A stretch of 64,000 bases of DNA from Bryobacter sp. (GTDB lineage Bacteria > Acidobacteriota > Terriglobia > Bryobacterales > Bryobacteraceae). Below are positions 42,300 through 48,990 of the stretch, piece after piece. A model generated the notes under the pieces. The model did not search any database. It worked only from the letters and a program-made list of their open reading frames with translations, and was not told the DNA's origin. Both the position numbers and the translations under genes were made by a program. The stretch lies in contig JALHNH010000012.1 in assembly GCA_022843625.1 (NCBI GenBank), positions 1 to 64,000 on the forward strand, written 5' to 3'. Each line of letters begins with the position of its first letter. Position 1 is the stretch's first letter.

Positions 42300-43604
42300 A
42301 TGAATCGTCGTGCTTTTGCAGGGGCTTTTGCAGCTGCCGCTCTAATCCCTTTGAAGGCAGCTTCTCCGCGCATTGAGACCGCCGCGCTTCGCGCTGATCT
42401 CGAAGCTCTAAGCCTCATTGGACGCCCTGCGGGCGGCACCTTCGAGAGCGGCGTCAGCCGCATCGGATACTCTGATGCAGATATCGCCGGTCGCAAATTC
42501 TTCATGGACTTACTCAAGCAAGCAGGCGCAACCGTCCGCATCGATGCTGCTGGTAATATTTTCGGTTCTCGGCCGGGCACGGACAATTCTCTACCCCCGC
42601 TGCTCTTTGGCTCGCATATCGATTCAGTGCCTCAGGGTGGCAACTTCGATGGCTGCCTCGGCTCCTTAACTGCAGTACAGATTCTTCGCGTTTTAAACGA
42701 TCAGAAGATAACTACGCGCCGTCCGCTTACGGTTGTGGCCTGGGCTTGTGAAGAAGCTTCTTTCTCCGGCACCAGCCTGAACGGCAGCCGTGCGGCAGCC
42801 GGGGTGCTCAAGCCCAACGAGTTGCAGATGGTCTCTCGCGGGCTCACCAAGGCTGAGGCGATCCGGCGCATTGGCGGCGACCCGGCAAAGCTGGAGACAG
42901 CATTGATTCGGCGCGGCACCTATCACGCTTACCTCGAACTTCACATCGAACAGGGTGGAACGCTCGAGCGCGAAGGCATCCCCATCGGTGTGGTCGATGG
43001 CATTGTCTCGATCGACGACTATCATGTCGTGGTGAAAGGTGCGCCCAATCACGCTGGCACTACACCGATGCGCGACCGCCAGGACGCCCTGATCGCCGCT
43101 GCGCAATTGACGCTCGCCGTGCGAGAGATTGTGATGGCTGAGGCAGGCGCTCAAGTTGGCACCGTCGGTCATCTTGAGGTCAGCCCGAACGCCGTCAACG
43201 TGATCCCGGGCGAGGTGCAGATGAGCATTGAAATTCGCGATCTCTCTTCTGCCAAGCTTGAACGTCTGGCCGAAAAGATCAGAACCCGCGCCATGGCGAT
43301 TGCGACAGAAACGCGAACCCAAATCTCAATCACGAGCAACGGCCACAATGAAGCCGCAGTTGCTGCGCCCGAGATTCAAAGGGTGATCGAGGCGTCTGCC
43401 AACAAGCTCAAACTCAAGACGCGCCACCTGCCCAGCGGTGCCGGCCACGACGCCCAACAGATGGCCAAGTTGATGCCGATGGGAATGATTTTTATCCCAA
43501 GCATTGGCGGGATCAGCCATTCCCCGAAAGAACTCAGCACTTGGGAGCATTGCGCTAGTGGCGCCAATGTCATGCTTGAAACCATTCTCGAACTGGCTCG
43601 TTAA
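42300..43604 (+). CDS. Exported M20-family amidohydrolase (N-carbamoyl-L-amino-acid hydrolase/allantoate amidohydrolase type)
   Basis: A 434-residue dinuclear-zinc hydrolase. A twin-arginine-like signal (NRRAFAGAFAAAALIPLKAA) precedes the M20 catalytic domain. The metal-site segments are LLFGSHIDSVPQGGNFDGCL and VVAWACEEASFSGTSLNGSR, the latter with the catalytic Glu pair. The lid domain has VVKGAPNHAGTTPMRDRQDA, and the final metal His region is LPSGAGHDAQQMAKLMPMG. These enzymes split N-carbamoyl or ureido bonds. Its stop codon shares the TTAA at 43601-43604 with the convergent UroD-like gene. TAGGCT lies eight bases before the ATG with no Shine-Dalgarno. Confidence 0.9.
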   Translation: MNRRAFAGAFAAAALIPLKAASPRIETAALRADLEALSLIGRPAGGTFESGVSRIGYSDADIAGRKFFMDLLKQAGATVRIDAAGNIFGSRPGTDNSLPPLLFGSHIDSVPQGGNFDGCLGSLTAVQILRVLNDQKITTRRPLTVVAWACEEASFSGTSLNGSRAAAGVLKPNELQMVSRGLTKAEAIRRIGGDPAKLETALIRRGTYHAYLELHIEQGGTLEREGIPIGVVDGIVSIDDYHVVVKGAPNHAGTTPMRDRQDALIAAAQLTLAVREIVMAEAGAQVGTVGHLEVSPNAVNVIPGEVQMSIEIRDLSSAKLERLAEKIRTRAMAIATETRTQISITSNGHNEAAVAAPEIQRVIEASANKLKLKTRHLPSGAGHDAQQMAKLMPMGMIFIPSIGGISHSPKELSTWEHCASGANVMLETILELAR

Positions 43605-44602
43605 GCCCCAACGCTGTGGGCGACGTCGATCGCGTGACGTAGCCTCTTCCAGTCCGTTTCGCCTGCAACCGTGCAGTCGGCTCCAAGTATGAATTGTTTC
43701 GGCCAGCTCTTTACCACTCGCTTGATCTTGGTCTCGACCTCGGCAGGGCTGCCCTTGGCAATGACGCCGTGCCGGTCCATACCACCCATAAAGGGTCGTT
43801 TGAATAAGCGCGAAATCTCTTGCGCCGACATTTCCTTTTCGGTCAGCCGGACATTGCTGTTGATGACGTGCCCCGGGTAATCGTAGACGGCATCAAAGTT
43901 GGCGTAGGGAGCCACGTAATCGCAAACATGCAGAATGTTGAACGCGCAAGCCTTCTGGATTTCCTTCATCGAAACCAGATCGTAGGGCTTGATGTAATCG
44001 GAGAAGATCTTTGGGCTGCTGAAGCGCTTGGCCTCAGACCCCTGTGTCGACATATAGAAGCCGTCGATGCCTTCTTTGATGCAGGCACGGACGAATAGCA
44101 TCTGGCTCTCAGTTAGAATCTCCATGCCCTTCTTTACCGCTTCGGGGTTCTCCTCAAGATGCTGCTTGAGCAAGGGCGAAGTGGCGCAATGGCCCGCACA
44201 CATAAACGGTGAATAGAGCGTCATCAGGATCAGGGAATCCTTCTTGCTCGACTTCACTACCTCGCGCACGGTCTGCAATAGCGGTTCATAAAAATCGAGC
44301 TTGCGCAGAGCGAGCTTCGACCAATCTGCTGGCTTCTGCAGAAAGTCCTGCCGCGTATAGGTCTGCTCAAACTGGATCTTCACGAAATCCATGTTCGTCT
44401 GCTCGAAGAACTCCAGGTGCCGTTTGGTCGCCGCAGATCCAGCCTTGTATGGATCACCAAAATGCAAAAAGAACGCGGCAGGAGTGTAATTTGGCATGGG
44501 CTTTCCTGCAAGCCAATCCATCATCTGCTTCCGTTTGTTGGCAGGCGCTGCCATTGCACTGCTACCGGCAAGAGACATTCCAAGAAAGTCGCGACGATTC
44601 AT
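43601..44602 (-). CDS. Tat-exported uroporphyrinogen-decarboxylase-like protein
   Basis: A 333-residue protein with a twin-arginine signal (NRRDFLGMSLAGSSAMAA) and a URO-D-fold TIM barrel. Visible segments are DFVKIQFEQTYTRQDFLQKP, LILMTLYSPFMCAG, GIDGFYMSTQGSEAKRFSSP, NILHVCDYVAPYANFDAV and PFMGGMDRHGVIAKG. The group also includes methyltransferase-like proteins and many unknowns. A real role in heme synthesis is unlikely given the export signal. It starts 18 bases after the CusF-like lipoprotein gene and could be the last gene of the copper locus or an independent unit. The start at ATG 44602 has AGGTG at long spacing; an alternative GTG lies at 44617. Confidence 0.82.
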   Translation of the reverse strand: MNRRDFLGMSLAGSSAMAAPANKRKQMMDWLAGKPMPNYTPAAFFLHFGDPYKAGSAATKRHLEFFEQTNMDFVKIQFEQTYTRQDFLQKPADWSKLALRKLDFYEPLLQTVREVVKSSKKDSLILMTLYSPFMCAGHCATSPLLKQHLEENPEAVKKGMEILTESQMLFVRACIKEGIDGFYMSTQGSEAKRFSSPKIFSDYIKPYDLVSMKEIQKACAFNILHVCDYVAPYANFDAVYDYPGHVINSNVRLTEKEMSAQEISRLFKRPFMGGMDRHGVIAKGSPAEVETKIKRVVKSWPKQFILGADCTVAGETDWKRLRHAIDVAHSVGA

Positions 44603-44620
44603 GTCAGTAGCATACACCTG

Positions 44621-44941
44621 CTACGGTTTTGTCAACACGACCTCATCGATCCAGTAGTCGTAGTTGGAATCACTTTGGTTTACCCGGGCTCTGATATTGG
44701 CCCCCACCCGCAATCTGTCAAGGATTTTCGGATCTTTGACAGGAAACTCCATCGTCATCGCATCCATCCACACATCGCGCTTTTCATCAAGGATCGTCTC
44801 ATGCTTGATTACAGCCAATGAATCCTCCTTGAGTATTCGCACGACTACTCCGTTCAGCTGGTAATGATGGACCTTTTCTGGCGTCGTAGTTTGTTCAGAA
44901 CACGACGCCAGAAGAAAGAGCGCTGCAAGCAGCAATCGCAT
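44621..44941 (-). CDS. CusF-like copper-binding lipoprotein
   Basis: A 106-residue lipoprotein. Lipobox LLASC with Cys14 is followed by a short linker and an OB-fold CusF-type domain (HHYQLNGVVVRILKEDSLAV). The metal-loop segment VWMDAMTMEFPVKD retains Trp and the Met positions that bind Cu(I) in CusF, and KHETILDE supplies the preceding His. CusF chaperones periplasmic Cu(I)/Ag(I) to efflux pumps. The gene abuts the superoxide dismutase gene with no gap, so it belongs to the same message. A second, altered CusF-like domain is fused to the MbnH-like protein two genes upstream. Confidence 0.9.
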   Translation of the reverse strand: MRLLLAALFLLASCSEQTTTPEKVHHYQLNGVVVRILKEDSLAVIKHETILDEKRDVWMDAMTMEFPVKDPKILDRLRVGANIRARVNQSDSNYDYWIDEVVLTKP

Positions 44942-45622
44942 CTATTTCGAAAGGTCCTCGTAACGCGCCGATACGAAGTCCCAGTTCACCACCTTCAACA
45001 CAGCGGCAAGATAATCCGCACGCCTGTTTTGATACTTCAAGTAATAAGCATGCTCCCAAACATCAAGGCCAAAGAGCGGCGTCTTGCCGGCATTCCAGGG
45101 GCTGTCCTGATTGGGCGAAGTTTCAATCGAGAGACTATCTGCACCGTTCGGGACAACCCAAACCCAACCGCTACCGAAGACTCCCAAGCCTGCAGTACGC
45201 AGCTTGTCTTCAAATGCAGTCTGGCTTCCAAATGATTTCTCGATCGACTTCACGAGCTTGCCAGCTGGGCCACCTTTGGGTTTGCCCAGTGTCTGCCAGA
45301 ACAGGGAATGATTTGCGTGACCACCGCCGCTGTTGCGAACGGCTCCGCGAATCGAATCGGGCACAGCACTGAGGTTCTTCAGCAACTGATCGAGCGGCTG
45401 TTTGGCCAACTCGGGCTGGGTAGCCAGGGCCTTGTTCAGATTGTCCACATAGGTTTGGTGATGTTTGCCGTGGTGAATTTCCATCGTGCGCGCATCGATA
45501 AAGGGCTCCAGCGCGTCAAGAGCATAAGGCAGTTTGGGTAGTGTCACGGTTGGTGCTGCACTCTGTGCTCCGAGATGAAACGCCGATAGCGCCCCACTGA
45601 TGATTAAGTTGCGTCTTGTCAT
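44942..45622 (-). CDS. Exported Fe/Mn superoxide dismutase
   Basis: A 226-residue enzyme with a twin-Arg-bearing signal (TRRNLIISGALSAFHLGAQS). The mature part begins LPKLPYALDALEPFIDARTM. Metal ligands are intact: His50 (EIHHGKHHQTYV), His105 (GGGHANHSLFW), Asp187 and His191 (LDVWEHAYYLKY). It converts superoxide to peroxide and oxygen, here in the periplasm. Mn or Fe preference cannot be judged by eye. It overlaps the upstream MbnH-fusion gene by four bases and abuts the CusF-like gene. Cotranscription of superoxide removal with a Cu(I)-binding set makes sense, because periplasmic Cu(I) and oxygen generate superoxide. Confidence 0.93.
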   Translation of the reverse strand: MTRRNLIISGALSAFHLGAQSAAPTVTLPKLPYALDALEPFIDARTMEIHHGKHHQTYVDNLNKALATQPELAKQPLDQLLKNLSAVPDSIRGAVRNSGGGHANHSLFWQTLGKPKGGPAGKLVKSIEKSFGSQTAFEDKLRTAGLGVFGSGWVWVVPNGADSLSIETSPNQDSPWNAGKTPLFGLDVWEHAYYLKYQNRRADYLAAVLKVVNWDFVSARYEDLSK

Positions 45623-47379
45623 TTTTTGGTTCTTGTCCTTTGTACTTGAATTTGTTCGAGCAAATAGTCGCTTCCACGCTTGCGGACCCCAGCGGCAATT
45701 CTCATCCCGGGCTTGAGACCCGCCAGCGATTTCTTGTCTGTGACCACAAACTCCATCGCCTGCGGTGACAGCATTGCATTCATGAATCCGGGCACCTCAT
45801 CGTGGTGAAGCGAGATCGCACCGTCTTCCTCATAAACCCTTACAACTTCGCCGTGGATAATGTATTTCGGCTGCAATGGAACCGGCCGCTGAGTCACGAT
45901 AGCCGGTTGCCATGGGTCCTGCCAATCCGGGTTGGTAGCAATCGTTGGATCACTAAGCGACCGAAGAAAGGCCAGCAGATCCTGCTTCTCACTCGCAGAA
46001 ATTTCGAATGATTTAACGAACTCGCTTTTGTTTGGGTTTTCAAATCCGTTTCCTGCATGAGGACCAGCCAGGATCTTGCGCCCTCCCAGTCGGTAATGTT
46101 CAATTGCATCCTCAAGCGTCTTCACGCTGCCATCGTGCATGTAGGGAGCAGTGAGGGCAATGTTTCTCAGTGTCGGCGCCTTGAATTTGCCGATATCGTC
46201 TTCCTGTTGAGTGAATTCATAAAGGCCGGTGTTGGCGGATGGATAACTGAGTTTGCCAGCCAGATTGTAGAGTCCCGTATTGTGGAACTCCACCTCTGCC
46301 ATGCCTTTGCCGAGGTAGTCTACGGAGCCAGTGAGGTTGAAGCCTCCGTGACAGTGGAAGCATTCCAGCCGCTCACTAAAGAACAAGGCCTCGCCCCGCT
46401 TGGCTGAGTCTGAGATGGCTCCGGGGTCGTCCCCTCGCCGATACACATCATAAGGAGATTCTCCCGCGAGCAAGGTGCGCTCAAAGGAGGCAATTGCCTT
46501 TGTGATGTTGGAAATTGTGATTTGACTTGTCTCTGATGGAAACGCTTCTTTGAAAAGGCGGCCATAGCGAGGTTGCCCAGAGAGCCGTTTCACGAGCAGA
46601 TCTTCTTTGCCCACCATTCCAAGCTCAACGGGATGATCGCCAAACATCGGCACAAGAGCCTGGTCTTCCAGCTTGCGCATGTTTGGGTTGCCCCAGGTTA
46701 AGACGGGGCTGTAAGCGACATTGATCAAGCTCATCGGCCCGCGCGGATGTACTTCTCCGGTTGAACCTATTCCACGCCCACGCTGGTCTGCGAAGGCACG
46801 AGACGCCTGATGACAGGTGGCGCAAGATTGCGTCTGGTTGAGCGATAGCCGTTTGTCGTAGAAAAGATGGCGGCCCAGTTCAACCTTTTCTGCCGTCATC
46901 AAATTGTCTGAAGGGACCTTTGGATAAGGAAATCCTGGCGGAAGCTTCCATTGATAGGGGCCCAGTTGTGCCTTCTCCATCAGGCTCTGGTGATGGCGCA
47001 ATTCTCTCACCCAAAGTACTAATTCCCAGCGCTCTGCTTCGTTGAGTTGCTGGGAGAAAGCGGGCATTCGCTGGTCGATTCCGTGCGCAACCACCCAATA
47101 GATTTCACCCTCTTTCATCGACTCCATCAGGTAGTTGGTAAGGTCGGTAGGCCGCACAGGCATCTTGCCCGCAACAGATGTGCGAGCCTTGCCATCTTCG
47201 CCATGGCAGCTTGCACAATAGCGAGAGTAATTGCGTTGCGCAGACTCTTTCCATTGTGGCGAGGTGTTGCCCGGATTCTTCAACCTGCGCGCTTCTTGAG
47301 GCGCGTTGGCCCGGCCATGTGCGTCGTGCCCCATGAGGGAGCACGACGCGACGATGATGATAAACAGAACTGCTCTCAT
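45619..47379 (-). CDS. Tri-heme fusion: cytochrome c + MbnH-like di-heme enzyme + CusF-like domain
   Basis: A 586-residue exported protein; VASC at Cys13 suggests a lipoprotein. An N-terminal class I cytochrome c domain holds C55-x2-C58-H59 with Met105 as likely ligand. The MbnH/MauG-type di-heme core follows, with C186-x2-C189-H190 and C340-x2-C343-H344 (ERLECFHCHGGFNLTGS). Family signatures VHPRGPMSLINVAYSPVLTW and VPMFGDHPVELGM are present. Residues about 505-580 form a CusF-like OB domain (YIIHGEVVRVYEEDGAISLH, GFMNAMLSPQAMEFVV) whose Met loop is extended relative to the stand-alone protein. MbnH enzymes oxidise a Trp of the partner MbnP to kynurenine using peroxide. The MbnP gene lies three bases upstream. 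Both terminal additions go beyond the di-heme MbnH known to me. Confidence 0.9.
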   Translation of the reverse strand: MRAVLFIIIVASCSLMGHDAHGRANAPQEARRLKNPGNTSPQWKESAQRNYSRYCASCHGEDGKARTSVAGKMPVRPTDLTNYLMESMKEGEIYWVVAHGIDQRMPAFSQQLNEAERWELVLWVRELRHHQSLMEKAQLGPYQWKLPPGFPYPKVPSDNLMTAEKVELGRHLFYDKRLSLNQTQSCATCHQASRAFADQRGRGIGSTGEVHPRGPMSLINVAYSPVLTWGNPNMRKLEDQALVPMFGDHPVELGMVGKEDLLVKRLSGQPRYGRLFKEAFPSETSQITISNITKAIASFERTLLAGESPYDVYRRGDDPGAISDSAKRGEALFFSERLECFHCHGGFNLTGSVDYLGKGMAEVEFHNTGLYNLAGKLSYPSANTGLYEFTQQEDDIGKFKAPTLRNIALTAPYMHDGSVKTLEDAIEHYRLGGRKILAGPHAGNGFENPNKSEFVKSFEISASEKQDLLAFLRSLSDPTIATNPDWQDPWQPAIVTQRPVPLQPKYIIHGEVVRVYEEDGAISLHHDEVPGFMNAMLSPQAMEFVVTDKKSLAGLKPGMRIAAGVRKRGSDYLLEQIQVQRTRTKK

Positions 47380-47382
47380 GCA

Positions 47383-48234
47383 CTACCTCTGTGCTTGCGT
47401 GAGTTGAGTTGTGTTGCCACGAAAGAAGGTCTGCGTCTGCGCTGCCTGGTCTCCAATGGCCAGACCCAGATTGGCAAAAAGTGGCTTACATGCTGGAGTT
47501 TCCGGGCCAGACATACAGCCCGACATCATCCGGCCGGCTGCGTCGACATTGGAATCTTTCAGCAATGCCGCCATATCTGCAATCACAAAATCCTTCAGAG
47601 GATTGAATCCCAGAATCTCTATTTCCGGCCGGTTCGGAGCTCCACACTTGGTGGGGATGGTCGTTTTGCTGTCGTCTGGCGTGCAGCCTGTGCTGCCGAG
47701 GTGGATCGCATAGCCGCGCGGCGCTCCTGTGCTGGAGAAATCAAGACGGGCAAACTTGCGGCCTGCATTCCAAACCCAGGCCAGGGCCGTCAGATTCAGT
47801 GGCGAAGGAGCTGTCGTTAAGTCTGTGTGGTTCTTCTCGAACGGCACACCCACCGTAAAGCGGATGCCCTTGAAATTACCGCTCGCGGGAACTGTCCCTA
47901 CGATCTGATGGTTCATGTCGGGAGTGCCGTTGCCACAACCACCCGTAGCATTCTCAAAATCAAGCAAGGCAAGATTGTCGATCTGCCACTTTTCATCCTG
48001 CTTAAGCTGCACAGGCACTTCTTTGCCTGAAGAGTCGATCAGGCGCACATTGTGCACATAAAAGCGGAAGTCGCGCGGCGTGATCGTCGACTTCGATGTT
48101 CCAATGCCTGTATAACTCTTGCCACAAGCATAATCTTCATTGCCAACAACCGCGCGAAAGCGGATTGTCACTGCGTCATCGGCCCATGCGCTGCTCACCA
48201 CTAACAGAGAAAGCGCCATCCATATTTGTTTCAT
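47383..48234 (-). CDS. mbnP: MbnP-family copper-binding protein (metallo-mystery pair, Cys motif)
   Basis: A 283-residue periplasmic protein with a signal peptide (QIWMALSLLVVSSAWADD). The beta-sandwich opening VTIRFRAVVGNEDYACGKSY and the segment TPRDFRFYVHNVRLIDSSG are diagnostic of the family. Six cysteines (37, 100, 184, 197, 240, 249) are present, and LTALAWVWNAGRKFARLDF carries Trp153 and Trp155, one of which corresponds to the Trp that MbnH oxidises to kynurenine in studied pairs. The family binds Cu(I). The next gene, three bases away, encodes the MbnH-type enzyme. The DJ-1-like gene ends 24 bases upstream, so the unit is continuous. Confidence 0.92.
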   Translation of the reverse strand: MKQIWMALSLLVVSSAWADDAVTIRFRAVVGNEDYACGKSYTGIGTSKSTITPRDFRFYVHNVRLIDSSGKEVPVQLKQDEKWQIDNLALLDFENATGGCGNGTPDMNHQIVGTVPASGNFKGIRFTVGVPFEKNHTDLTTAPSPLNLTALAWVWNAGRKFARLDFSSTGAPRGYAIHLGSTGCTPDDSKTTIPTKCGAPNRPEIEILGFNPLKDFVIADMAALLKDSNVDAAGRMMSGCMSGPETPACKPLFANLGLAIGDQAAQTQTFFRGNTTQLTQAQR

Positions 48235-48258
48235 AGTCTAATTTGCCTTTCTTGATTT

Positions 48259-48990
48259 TCAGGGTTTGATACGGCCCGCAGCAAGGCGAGCCGAAGAATT
48301 CAGGGGTTCATACATCCGGGTCATTGCTTTCGTAATTCGCTCACCGGCCTTCTCAGGGGTGCCAGTGCCGAAGGGTGGCTGCGGATTGTATTCGAGCGTC
48401 AGTTCCAGCGAGCGGGCATATTCTTCACCTCGAAGTTGGGCCGCAATGCGCAGCCCAAAATCGATACCAGAGGTAATGCCGCCCGCTGTGATGCGATTGC
48501 GGTCCTGCACCACTCGTTCGTTTACTGCAGTAGCGCCCAACAGGGGAAGGACATCACGAACAGCCCAGTGGCTGGTTGCCTTGTAGCCACGCAGCAGCCC
48601 AGCCGCACCAAGCACCAGCGAGCCGGAACACACACTCGTCACCAGCCGTGCCGTCTTGCCGCGAGCCTTGAGAAACTGAATCACTTGTGCGTCTTCCATC
48701 AACGCAATGGTTTCAGCCCCGCCGCCTGGAACAAACAGAATGTCCACCGGGTCTGGACATTCTGCAAAGGTCTTGGTTGGCAGAATCGACAGGCCTGTAT
48801 CACTCACCACAGGGTCTTTGCTCTTCCACACCAGATGAACTTTCGTGCCCATGGTGTAGCCAAAGACTTGCTGCGGGCCAACAAGATCCAGCGCCGTCAT
48901 ACCGGGATAGACGAGCATCGCAATCTGCTCGTTGCCCTGGGCTGAAGCCGCTGCAGCAAGCAGCGCAATCGATTGGCGTCGCGATATCAA
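48259..48990 (-). CDS. Exported DJ-1/PfpI-family protein (isonitrile-hydratase-like)
   Basis: A 243-residue protein with an N-terminal twin-Arg (MISRRQSIALLAAAASAQG) and a DJ-1-type alpha/beta domain. NEQIAMLVYPGMTALDLVGP and ILFVPGGGAETI flank the nucleophile elbow with Cys121 (LVTSVCSGSLVLGAAGLL), followed by YKATSHW. This subgroup includes isonitrile hydratase and AraC-type sensor domains. Isonitriles bind Cu(I) strongly, which makes the location in a copper locus suggestive. Its start overlaps the receptor gene by four bases. Whether it is catalytic or only a thiol protein cannot be decided from sequence. Confidence 0.88.
   Translation of the reverse strand: MISRRQSIALLAAAASAQGNEQIAMLVYPGMTALDLVGPQQVFGYTMGTKVHLVWKSKDPVVSDTGLSILPTKTFAECPDPVDILFVPGGGAETIALMEDAQVIQFLKARGKTARLVTSVCSGSLVLGAAGLLRGYKATSHWAVRDVLPLLGATAVNERVVQDRNRITAGGITSGIDFGLRIAAQLRGEEYARSLELTLEYNPQPPFGTGTPEKAGERITKAMTRMYEPLNSSARLAAGRIKP

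Noticed and set aside
43601..44602. Heme-biosynthetic uroporphyrinogen decarboxylase
   Set aside because: A twin-arginine export signal and divergent active-site segments argue against the housekeeping enzyme.
46057..46407. 116-codon open frame on the plus strand
   Set aside because: Antisense within the cytochrome-MbnH-CusF fusion gene, with no independent support.
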